Notes under the pieces: model-generated
Seen by the model: only the letters and a program-made list of their open reading frames with translations
Databases searched by the model: none
What the model was told of the DNA's origin: nothing
Translations under genes and position numbers: made by a program
Part shown: positions 1 to 11,288 of the stretch, in pieces
Position numbering within the stretch: position 1 is the stretch's first letter
How the letters are laid out: each line of letters starts with the position of its first letter
From: Dipetalonema caudispina
Taxonomy: Eukaryota > Nematoda > Chromadorea > Rhabditida > Onchocercidae
Length of the DNA: 11,288 bases
Assembly: GCA_013365325.1 (NCBI GenBank)
Contig: JABVXV010000740.1
Span: forward strand, 1-11,288
Reading direction: 5' to 3'

Positions 1-3320
<3,320 letters not shown>

Positions 3321-3377
3321 ACAATCAACGTATTTTAATTATTACCACTCTGCTGATGATTAAAATACTTTGGTTGT
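3321..3377 (+). repeat. Imperfect inverted repeat / long hairpin (24-bp stem, 9-nt loop)
   Basis: The arms are 3321-3344 and 3354-3377, around a loop at 3345-3353 (CCACTCTGC). Read as + strand RNA, the stem has 20 Watson-Crick pairs, 3 G-U wobbles and one C-U mismatch. A run of ten uninterrupted pairs (GTATTTTAAT against ATTAAAATAC) forms its core. On the - strand the wobbles become A-C mismatches, so if it is transcribed the + strand folds better. Pairing stops at both outer ends, so the basal stem of about one turn normal for an animal primary microRNA is missing. It could be a small RNA hairpin, a relic of a palindromic element, or chance. I do not recognise either arm as a known microRNA. 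Confidence 0.75.
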
Positions 3378-5399
3378 TAGCAAACAGTTCGTGTAACAAA
3401 AAAATTATTCAAATTTCAATAACAAAAACTTTTCAAGACGTATCTTTGCTTTCATATAACATTTCTTATCTGACAATTTCCATCTAAAAATTTCTGAAGA
3501 AAAGTTGAATCTAAGAAATAATTTAAAACTTTTAAAGCATAAATATAGCAAAGTTTTGGGAAAAAAGATAATGTTAGAAAGTTAAACACATATTATTGTA
3601 CAAAGAATCAATATTCATTCAGAAGCATTCGGTGAATTTTCTTCTGATGCGCTATATTCTCGAAAGAAGATTGAATGATGCCAGTACTTTTCGGATGCAA
3701 TTATATTCCATTTCATTGACATTTGATCCGGAAAATTCCAACTTCTAACATATAATGATGGATGGTATCGTTAATTAGGTTAACTAATAGAAAGGAGTTG
3801 TTTTTGAAAAGAAGAAGATTTTTGTACAGTTACACAGAGAGAGAATGAAAAAGAAAGAATAAGATGGGTGCAAACTTTTTAAAAAAGGAAATGATGTCCC
3901 CGTAGCTTTCAATCTTCGTTCCAAGCAAAGTATCATCACCTTTATGCTAATTATGTTACAGTCATAGGCGTACACAGATACACATCTATGTAATACGACT
4001 ACTGCTGCTTCAATCATAATTTCACCATTCATATCATTACATTTTTTGTTGGCTTTGAAATTGTGCAGAATGTAGGCAAAATTATTCCACAGCGAAAAGC
4101 TTGGCTTCAGAAGCTGCTGTTATCCAGGTCGATTGATTAATGTGATTCACGAGATTGTCATATCATTAGCAGTGATCTCTCTGTTTAATGTTGTATGGGT
4201 GTGTATTGAGAATATTAAAGTGCTCAAATTATTTTGATCTAAATTAAGCTTAGCTAAAAGAGAGTCAAAATGAAGTGTGATTTGTCAGAATTTTAGAATT
4301 TTTCCCAAACAATTGGAGATTTCATATGTTGTTTACGGCATCTTTAAATTTAGTTTTTGTGCATATTGTCATTTAAATATCAATTTATTTAGGAAATTCA
4401 ATCGTTGAGTAGCTTTAAACTAAGCCTTTTGGATTTTATGGTATATTTGTTGATGAATGGTTTCAAAGTCATAAGCCTAAGTTCTTAAAAGCGATATATG
4501 CGATGATTTCCTTGAAAGGATTTGATTTTCTCCACAAACAAATTTTTAATGTATTAAAAAAGGAATAAAGTATGAAATTTTTATGATAGAAAATGGTATC
4601 GCAAAAAGTCTAACTAAAACTTTAATACACTGAATTATATTCCTCTCGTGATTGATCACATGCAATTAAAAATAAATTCAACTATCAAACTTTGGCAGGC
4701 TGTTTCCATCTATTTTTGCCACAATCCTGCACATTTTGCATCCATTTTGTAAAATAAATCAAAAAAAAGCAAATTTAGTTGGCAAACCCGTTCCTTCACC
4801 ACATCTTTTCATTTTTCTTTTTAGCCAATTGAGCTAAAATTTTCGGTTGATAGCAAAAATCATTTAAGCTTGTGAAAACAATCTGAAATTGATTCCCAAA
4901 GTTTCCACATTCCAGACAAGGATCATACATCTAAGCAATTGTATTTGGAATAAAAATTGCTTGAAAGATGAATGTTATAGAGAGAGATGATAGTACAAAT
5001 GTTGAATATTTTCACAATTAATCCATAAAAAGAGAATCTCGAAGATCACTACTATTGAACGAAGTTAATCATGATCCAAAAAAATTATAAAAAAATAAAG
5101 TTTGATGGATACAGAAAGAAACTACTTCTGTTTCATCCAAGCGTCTTTGCCTTTAAAGAGATTGTATTGACAATTGAATTACATGCTTATTTTTTATTCG
5201 AACTTGTTGATTTTCGGTTAGTCTTCCAAAAATGACAAATGTATTCAGTGCGTTTTATTTTCGAATAATTTCGAGTGATTCTAACAAAATTTTTATGTTA
5301 AGCAAGTTTCCAGAAGAGAATTGTTTTTCCATCTGTTTTTAAGTAGGAAAGAAAGGTGCATGTCGCTCAATACTATTAATGAAAGGGAAAATATTTTAA
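3378..5399. other. AT-rich stretch with no supportable gene
   Basis: No gene is supported. The 82-codon minus-strand open stretch (3784-4032) is cysteine- and phenylalanine-rich, shows no family motif and is within chance length. A strong pyrimidine tract ending in CTTTTTAG at 4817-4824 resembles a 3' splice site. It is followed by 16 open codons (4825-4872) to TGA, but no matching donor or upstream exon could be identified. Otherwise I see only A/T runs. Confidence 0.65.
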
Positions 5400-6050
5400 A
5401 CGATGGTTTAGCAATCATACGGTGTGATCGTTACAACAAGCGGAGATGAAGGGACGACCATTTGTTGACATCGCGTTGGTTTGATAGATTCTTTTTTGAT
5501 CTTAGCAAAACCTGAATAATTAATTGATCATCGATTCGATATATTGCTAAACAATTTCATGATCCCTCTCTAAAAATTCCGCAAATCCAATAAAAAAAAA
5601 AGTGTAAACTATGACTGTAAGTAACACGGCGAGTTTTGTTTGAGATCATGCAAGATTTCCTTTGTTGATAATCCCCGTCATCAAACTGAATTTGTGTTTC
5701 AACGGTTTGTCTTTCTTTTTTCCATCTAAAAATTTTCGGGAAAAGAGATGATATATCAGTCCATTACAGTTCAGATTTATCAAACTCACTGATATTAGGC
5801 GGAGAGAAGGTCAGTGGACGATTCTTTACGATCGAATTGATGCCGTACGTCATATCACTAAAGGGTATCTATAGCTCTTCAGAATGAGATAATGAAAATT
5901 CTTTTTTTTAGAAACAGAAACCAATAAGTCTTAGTAAGTGGCAAGTACAATCATTTCAGGAATATCAAGACAACAAAAGCTAAAGCAATCATAGTGATCG
6001 GATCAATAAACGCCGATATCGATATCTTGCTCAAAGTGATAAAATAATGA
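5400..6050. other. Less AT-rich block with short protein-like stretches on both strands; no intact gene
   Basis: By eye this block contains more G+C than its flanks, notably at 5420-5480, 5765-5870 and 5985-6045. It has several 25-40 codon open stretches of ordinary-looking composition. On the + strand, 5928-6047 contains VIGSINADID, resembling the N-terminal strand of ribokinase-type (PfkB) sugar kinases, but it stops nine codons after this motif. On the - strand, 5764-5868 contains FSPPNIS, loosely like the N-terminus of DegT-family aminotransferases. On the + strand, 5912-5983 follows a T-rich acceptor-like tract. None of these joins into a gene. Chance, decayed coding DNA, or an old bacterial insertion are all possible. 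Confidence 0.35.
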
Positions 6051-6163
6051 GACAAGATGAAATTGTCGTACAATTACTGAACAATTAGCATATTTAAAAA
6101 GAGTGCAAATCCACGCATAATTAATCGAAAAATAAAATGGTAATTTTTTAATTAAATGATTCA

Positions 6164-6217
6164 TTCTAACAGCAAAATTCACCGCTTTGTAATGCAGTAG
6201 ATTTGTTACTGTTAGAA
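6164..6217. repeat. Inverted repeat with 9-bp core arms, overlapping the next palindrome
   Basis: TTCTAACAG at 6164-6172 is the exact reverse complement of CTGTTAGAA at 6209-6217, with a 36-nt spacer. Two further A-T pairs follow inward after one mismatch. The right arm shares six bases with the left half of the 24-bp palindrome at 6212-6235, so the two stems could not both form in one single strand. The arms are short and chance cannot be excluded. Confidence 0.5.
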
Positions 6218-6235
6218 AATAAGCTTATTTTCTAA
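6212..6235. repeat. Perfect 24-bp palindrome
   Basis: TTAGAAAATAAG at 6212-6223 is followed directly by its exact reverse complement at 6224-6235, centred on a HindIII-type AAGCTT. There is no spacer and no mismatch. At about 30% G+C, twelve consecutive complementary pairs around a given point are expected about 3-4 times in ten million, so one in this window is unlikely by chance (well under 1 in 100). It could extrude as a cruciform, be a dimeric protein-binding site, or be an assembly artefact. No gene adjoins it. Confidence 0.9.
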
Positions 6236-8930
6236 AAATTGATTCGATTATTCAATTTTCGAGTCTTCCATCCCGTGAACAGCTATTAATGTCCTAAATT
6301 AATATGATTTCTTGATTAAATCTTAATTACAATGAAAAGTTCTTTCTTTTCTTGATGCTTTATCATAGTTACTTTATCATACATGAAGTAGCGTTATTCT
6401 CTATCATTTATTTTATAAGAAATAAAATTTTCATCCTGTTAAGTCATGTAACAACTTTTATTAGGTAAGTGATTACAACGGAGTTAAGGATGACTTAAAA
6501 AAGATATTGGAAATTTATGCAAAGGTGCAACCCTCATATGATCTATCTTCTAAAATTTCAGCTAACAACTCAAAGTAAACTACATGAACTGTTCATATTG
6601 ATCTGTAGTTGTACAATTATATTTTTCCTGAACGTGCTTCCCGTAAATTTAGTCAAAATGAAAAATAAGTCATCTGTCTTCATTTTACTGTTATCAAGTT
6701 TACTTGTTAGTCGAGTGGTTATCATGAACTAAGAAATTTAAATTCTTCTGCAATCATATTATTACAGAATTGTTTTTGCTTAGTTTAGCTTATAATAACG
6801 GAAATGATAAAAATCATAGTCCCACGGTAAACAAATCGAAGACAAGAATGATCTGAACTGATAAGAATCTCTTTTTCTATGTCTTCTTAAGTCATTGGTA
6901 CGCTCTGAAAGACAAAATTAATAAATGATAAAAACTTATTTTTGGCCAAATCGCCAAGTCGGGTCCACAAATAAGCAATTATCCACCTGAACAGGGCATT
7001 TGCATAATGATCATTACTTTTGGCGTGTGATTGTATGTCAATATCATTAGACTTAAACTTTTGAAGATTTTCATGAATTTCATGATCACAATTTGCTTAG
7101 GTCTATCGTCATTGTTGTTTCCTATACTTATGCTGTGATATTTATATCGATATTGTTTACTAAGAAAAATAGCTGTATTAATTTCTTTTTCTTTCTTTTT
7201 ACAGCGCAAGATTTTATTCCTACTAAAACAAAGACTGAATTTTCGACTTTAATTTAAGTTTTGACTATTGAATTTAATAAAAATCATATTTATAAACTGA
7301 GTCTATTTAATTAAAATGAAATCATCTAGATGTTTCTTTCCAGTAATTTTTGCGAAAAATAAGTTTCACTTGGTTTCTATTCACTTTGGGGATCAATTAA
7401 TCCCAAATCAAATAGCGCAATGCAAAGATGTCCTTTAAAAGATATCAGTTCGAATTCATTCTTACTTAGGTTAACTTATATGTACATATATGGATGAATA
7501 GAATAAAAAATTTCTAATCGAGTTTGAAAACTATTTTAAGAAAAGATTTCAGATAAAACATAAATTTAAATAGAATACAAAATTTTGGAGTGCTTTCCAG
7601 TTAATGTTATTGATTACGTTTGATCAATACTGCAGCTACCTATGAATTTTGTCAGAAAACAGAATTAAAATAATCTGACATATTTTAGAGTTTGTTTTAT
7701 TTCTAGTGAATTCGAAGAAAAATATCACTCCACTATTTGACATTATCATTTAAATTATGACATTTACATAGAACAATTACTTTTCTGAATAAGCATTAGA
7801 AATTATCGGTTCAAATGACCGAAATATGAAACTAATCAAGAACCGGTATGTAGAAAATAGAACCTCCATTCGCTGTAACAAATTTCACCGATTCATATGT
7901 AATTTTGGCAGTTAATGATACGTCGCCTACATTAGTTGAGAAAACTTATTGCTTTTTCAAAAGAAAAGTGCTGTTCCTATTAAAACGTGATTTGCTCTTT
8001 TCACTTTCTTTGCTCCTTTCATGTTGTTATGTTTTCTGGTTAGAAGAAATTCATTTCTAATGCCATGTTGTAAATTCCGTATTTCTGGAATATACCTACT
8101 TAACTGATCGTTCCTATCATCAAATAAACAAAGGCTATATCGAAAACAAAAAACTCCCAGAATTCATCAGAATTTTTTTTTTTTTTTAATTGATTTTACT
8201 AATACATATTTCATCTAGAATTATAACTAGTTTTTATATCATTCATTTTCACAATAGAGATATTATAATTGTGAGAAATATTGGAAGTGTTAACAGCTGG
8301 AAATTTGATTTCTTCTCAAGCGAATAACTATCTTTCGAATTTGACCTATGACAATAATTAGAAGTAATTGAACGTATTCGAAATATTACACAAGATTTAA
8401 AATTGTAAAATTTCAAAAACTTTTAAAATGAACTATTCTTTGATTTTTTTTTTTTGGAAAAGAAGTCCAAGAGTAATCTTAATTCTCTAAACATTTCCTT
8501 TCCATTTTCATATATTTTATCAATCCGCTTTTTTTAGACAAACTACTAAAATATTATGAAAAAACTTGACTTTAATGTTTTAAAAAATGATGAAATGCAT
8601 AATTACCATTCACGACAGTAAATTTTTATCTATAAAAATTACTTTTTTTTAAAATAATTTTTTGATTGTGCATTAAATAATACAATTGTCTAAAAAACAT
8701 AATAAAATGAATCAGATTCAAAGCTTTTTTGTATTTTATTGCTTTTTTGATTTTTTCACTCGTTTTACTAATTTCTACAATCATATTTTTTAGCAGAAGA
8801 AAAATTAAATCAAATTTTGATCCAGTTTGCTACAAATGATTTATTTGAGTCCAAGTTTTAATCTAATTCATTTACACTTCATTTTCGTTCAGTATTTTAT
8901 AATTTATTTAACTTAACTGTTCTTTCAACC
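6236..8930. other. AT-rich stretch upstream of the transthyretin-like gene, no supportable gene
   Basis: No gene is supported. A + strand open stretch at 6517-6732 (71 codons) ends in a signal-peptide-like segment starting at the Met codon at 6658, and a - strand stretch occupies 6979-7209. Neither has a family motif. A pyrimidine-rich tract ending in TTTTTACAG at 7196-7204 looks like a 3' splice site, with 16 open codons (7207-7254) before TAA. A 10-nt unit, CTTTATCATA, is repeated at 6358-6367 and 6372-6381. A+T content seems highest around 8400-8800. The last few hundred bases presumably contain the promoter of the downstream gene, but no core element can be assigned. Confidence 0.6.
8173..8187. 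repeat. T15 homopolymer
   Basis: Fifteen consecutive T residues. A shorter T12 run lies at 8444-8455. Neither is next to a recognisable retrotransposed copy or a target-site duplication, so there is no sign that they are poly(A) tails of insertions on the opposite strand. Confidence 0.9.
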
Positions 8931-8974
8931 GTGAATATTTTAATCATTAATATTCAGCATCAGAAAAATCATCA

Positions 8975-8981
8975 TTTCCAG
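8975..8981 (+). promoter_or_regulatory. Candidate spliced-leader (trans-splice) acceptor, TTTCCAG
   Basis: TTTCCAG matches the nematode 3' splice consensus and lies 12 nt upstream of the ATG at 8994. Many nematode mRNAs receive a 22-nt spliced leader a few bases before their start codon, so this would give a 5' UTR of 12 nt plus the leader. A second candidate, TATTCAG at 8951-8957, lies slightly upstream. The sequence alone cannot show whether the messenger is trans-spliced or starts at its own promoter. Confidence 0.45.
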
Positions 8982-8993
8982 CATTACTTAATA

Positions 8994-10412
8994 ATGAAGA
9001 AGTTATTGATTTGCTTATCGTTTCTGATAATTCCTGTGACAGCTCTAAGTATTATCGGTAGAACTCAAAGTGCGGGAATCAAGGGTACTCTCATGTGCAA
9101 TAATAAACTCGCCGCTAATGTTAAAGTGAAGCTATATGATGATGATCGAGGTTTATCTTTTCGTACATTTCTTTTTAATTTCTGTTAGTACCTTTCGAAC
9201 GTGCAATAGTTTCTTGTCATTTCGAAATTCAAGGCTTATTTTGCATTAAATTAATGAGATAAGCAGTTGTCTGTAGTCATTTATTTTTTGATGAAGTAAA
9301 ACAGGTAAAGAGAGAGACATTTGAAAGACAACGTTGAATTGTATGAAATCAGATATGTAATTTTTAATACATCTGTACGATCATATATATGCTGAAGCTG
9401 CAATATTTTGGACCAAATTTTAGCAATGACCTTTACAAGCTCTTATCATTTTGAAAAATTTTAATCTCATCAGGTATCGACACTGACGACTTGTTAGCAG
9501 AAGGTAAGACTGATTCACAAGGACATTTCGAACTTCAAGGATATACTAACGAAATCACAACAATCGATCCAAAACTCAACGTTTATCACGACTGTGAGGA
9601 TGAATTGACGGTAAATTAAACTAAGAAATTTCCAAACCAGATTGAATATCTTTATTTATTAGTAGAGGTAAAGATATTCATAAAATAAGCTTCTTGTTTT
9701 ACAAATAAAGGCATACAAGTCAAATAATACCTATTGCAAGCTTAGTAGATTTTTTTCTGGAGATAATAACTAAGGAAAAATAAACCATTCATTTTGTACG
9801 AGGTTGTCGGTCAGGAAATTTAAATATTTTATTGTAGAAATTGAAATTGATGTTATAGCAGCTTGTTAGGCTCAATGAAGATTGATGAGAAATTTAATTT
9901 ACTATATAAAATTTGCTTAATTTTACATCATCACTGAGACTAAGACTATTAATAGTGCGGTAAGGATTCTTTCGTTCGTAGCATTCGTACGAGGTGTAGT
10001 CTGTATTTTACAGTTTTGGAATTATTAAATTACTAGTATTCTAACAAGCTTAATATTTTATATGCAAAAATGTGTTAACCAATTCAAAGAGCTAGGTTAA
10101 GCAAAGATAAGCCGAAGAAATATCATATCCAACTAAATTAATTATGCAATAATTAATGTTTCTGTTAATTTTTTTGTTTTTCCTTTGCTCGTAATCTTTG
10201 CTTTCCTCACAACTATCTGTCACATTTAAATAACTCCGGCTCTTTGAACAAAATTCTAAAACATTTGCTTTTAGCCATGCCAGCGTAAAATCACGATCTA
10301 TATACCGGATACGTATATTTCATCGGGAAAAAAACCAAAGACGATTTATGATGCTGGAACAATTCAACTGGCTGGAAAGTTTAAAGGCGAAACACGTGAT
10401 TGCCTCAATTAA
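8994..10412 (+). CDS. Secreted nematode transthyretin-like (TTL) family protein; CDS joins 8994-9150, 9474-9610, 10275-10412
   Basis: The three exons join in frame to 143 codons plus TAA. Residues 1 to about 19 form a signal peptide (MKK, then a hydrophobic LLICLSFLIIPV core, probable cleavage near ALS). The mature part shows the TTL (PF01060) blocks in order: GRTQSAGIKG (22-31), VKVKLYDDDRG (43-53), GKTDSQGHF (63-71), IDPKLNVYHDC (83-93), PCQRK (99-103), YDAGTIQLAGKF (123-134) and RDC (139-141). Cysteines 35, 93, 100 and 141 fit the two disulfides usual in the family. There is no N-glycosylation sequon. Family knowledge: these are small extracellular beta-sandwich proteins, abundant in nematode secretions and not thyroid-hormone carriers; C. 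elegans TTR-52 links phosphatidylserine on dying cells to the receptor CED-1. The ligand of this member is unknown. The ATG was chosen because it opens the signal peptide and follows an acceptor-like TTTCCAG. Length is normal and nothing is broken. Which numbered TTL paralogue this is cannot be told. Confidence 0.96.
9151..9473 (+). other. Intron 1 of the transthyretin-like gene (phase 1, 323 bp)
   Basis: The donor is GAG|GTTTAT and the acceptor ATCTCATCAG|G. The intron splits the codon of Gly53, in the conserved YDDDRG block. Joining G from exon 1 to GT from exon 2 restores GGT and continues into IDTDDL, as expected for the family. If it were retained, the frame would end at TAG 9186-9188 after 64 residues from the ATG. 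No other gene is seen inside it. Confidence 0.93.
9611..10274 (+). other. Intron 2 of the transthyretin-like gene (phase 0, 664 bp)
   Basis: The donor is GACG|GTAAAT and the acceptor TTGCTTTTAG|CC. The intron falls between Thr98 and Pro99, just before the conserved PCQRK block, and leaves the frame unchanged. Retention would put a TAA in frame within three codons. The intron is AT-rich, with no repeat, nested gene or alternative exon that I can support. Confidence 0.93.
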
Positions 10413-10528
10413 TTATAGATTAAAACAAAAGAATTATTTTAAAATCAGTTTTATTATTGGCTTCATTTGAGTTGCTTACTGACTTGATTTATAATTTGAT
10501 TTGATCTGAATGCTTAAAGTAAACATTA

Positions 10529-10534
10529 TATAAA
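10529..10534 (+). terminator. Candidate variant poly(A) signal TATAAA
   Basis: This hexamer is about 117 nt after the stop codon of the transthyretin-like gene and is followed by T/G-rich sequence (TTTTGCTTGCTGC). TATAAA is a variant poly(A) signal, and nematode 3' UTRs are often 100-200 nt. In such AT-rich DNA the hexamer can also occur by chance. Confidence 0.3.
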
Positions 10535-10616
10535 ATTTTGCTTGCTGCATGAAAATTGTATTATTTTTTATATAGAAGATGTTTAATTCTCTTCCATAGA
10601 AAAGACTGTCAGGAAA

Positions 10617-10622
10617 AATAAA
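10617..10622 (+). terminator. Candidate poly(A) signal AATAAA (nearest canonical)
   Basis: This is the first canonical AATAAA after the stop codon, about 205 nt downstream, and would give a 3' UTR of roughly 220-230 nt. No strongly GT-rich element follows, so the choice between this site and the one at 10746 is uncertain. Confidence 0.45.
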
Positions 10623-10745
10623 GAATAGAAAAGGAAAAACTGATATCGTAAAGGGAAATGATTAGACTCTAAACTGGAACAAGGTAATCATTTCAGCTAT
10701 TTTATATATAATATGTAATTTACTTAATGTTTTGTACTTAAAATC

Positions 10746-10751
10746 AATAAA
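10746..10751 (+). terminator. Candidate distal poly(A) signal AATAAA
   Basis: This second canonical hexamer lies about 335 nt after the stop and is followed by TCGTATATTGCTGTCC, a plausible T/G-containing downstream element. It could be the main site or an alternative end. Confidence 0.35.
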
Positions 10752-11288
10752 ATCGTATATTGCTGTCCACTCTTCGAACAATAATTGCAAATCCGGTCAT
10801 GCAGAAGAGAAATTATAAGTGCATGCGGTCATTTAAGTGAAAAAAAAAAAGATTATTTACTTGAAAAAGTCAGTATTGTATTTTTTCTGGTAAAGGGAAT
10901 ACACTACAAGAGAGAATATCCGGTTGAAATGGACTTGTCCATACACATTATAATAATATGCATAACCGATTTAGTAATAAAAATATCAATATGAATCTCG
11001 TAAAGAATCTCCTCTCAAAAAAAAAATCAAATTAACACCAATTGAATGTAAAACTTCACGGTTTAAGTTTGATCTTGAAGATAGAGGAACCATCGAGATC
11101 CAAAATTAAGGGAAAGGAAGATGGAGTACGATTGGACGATATATGTCTCAAGTAGCAATTAGAACAAAGTTTTTGAGTACTCGTTTCATTAGTCACTGTG
11201 TTCAAACAGATAGATCTCCACGAAATCTATGCAAAATACAAGTATGTAGTTACGTAGATCAAGTCTTAATGTTTTATTAAGCTGAGAA
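10752..11288. other. Downstream AT-rich sequence with no supportable gene
   Basis: No gene is recognised. A 69-codon + strand open stretch (10785-10994) and a later + strand frame (10981-11280) are present. The later one has a single in-frame TAA at 11107-11109, splitting it into 42 and 56 codons. Neither shows a family motif, and both lengths are ordinary by chance at this base composition. An A11 run is at 10840-10850 and an A10 run at about 11017-11026. Confidence 0.6.

Noticed and set aside
3784..4032. 82-codon - strand open stretch
   Set aside because: The phenylalanine- and serine-rich C-terminal end mirrors purine-rich + strand sequence. There is no recognisable domain, and the length is near the chance maximum for a window this size.
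3477..5736. Shared word TTCCATCTAAAAATTT near 3480 and 5720
   Set aside because: A single 16-base match between two AT-rich sites, with drifting flanks, is not enough to call a dispersed repeat.
6015..6026. GATATCGATATC palindrome
   Set aside because: It is a simple GATATC duplication, too short to mean anything by itself.
6517..6732. 71-codon + strand stretch whose end (Met at 6658) resembles a signal peptide
   Set aside because: T-rich codons readily give hydrophobic runs. The frame stops right after the hydrophobic segment, and only a weak donor (CGA|GTGGTT) is nearby.
6979..7209. 76-codon - strand open stretch
   Set aside because: There is no family motif. Its Lys/Glu-rich start is just the complement of the pyrimidine tract at 7180-7200.
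7446..7458. TCAGTTCGAATTC, resembling a tRNA B box
   Set aside because: No A box lies at the right distance, and no cloverleaf stems could be formed around it.
8931..9188. Single 85-codon open frame from a GTG through the first exon to TAG 9186
   Set aside because: The true start is the ATG at 8994, which opens a signal peptide. The part after 9150 is intron 1 sequence, because family homology resumes only at 9474.
11059..11074. GGTTTAAGTTTGA, which shares both ends with the nematode spliced leader SL1
   Set aside because: The middle of the leader is missing, no donor GT follows in the right place and no Sm site or SL RNA fold is evident. This is coincidental resemblance.

Overview
The window reads as AT-rich (roughly 70% A+T by eye), gene-poor eukaryotic nuclear DNA, most likely from a parasitic nematode. 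A spirurid/filarial worm fits best. The evidence is one unambiguous spliced gene for a secreted nematode transthyretin-like (TTL, PF01060) protein, together with its compact three-exon layout, pyrimidine-rich TTTCCAG/TTTTAG acceptors and a possible spliced-leader acceptor only 12 nt before the start codon. The species cannot be fixed from this window.

Layout: positions 1-121 are a perfect (AAT)n microsatellite of 40 units, cut by the window edge. From 122 to about 8930 I find no gene I can defend. Stops are dense in all frames, and the open stretches there (mostly 40-85 codons) are about what chance gives at this base composition. This span does hold a 57-nt imperfect hairpin (3321-3377), a perfect 24-bp palindrome (6212-6235) that overlaps a second possible stem, and a block at about 5400-6050 that looks less AT-rich and has short protein-like stretches on both strands. 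It also has a few isolated splice-acceptor-like tracts and long T runs.

The TTL gene runs on the + strand from the ATG at 8994 to the TAA at 10410-10412. It has three exons (8994-9150, 9474-9610, 10275-10412) and introns of 323 and 664 bp. The spliced product is 143 residues with an N-terminal signal peptide, the family's conserved blocks in order, and four cysteines in the mature part. Candidate poly(A) signals lie 0.1-0.35 kb downstream. The remainder, to 11288, has no recognisable gene.

There is no operon or multi-gene system to describe. I found no convincing previously undescribed system. The items most worth a second look are the 3321-3377 hairpin, the 24-bp palindrome with its competing stem, and the 5400-6050 block.
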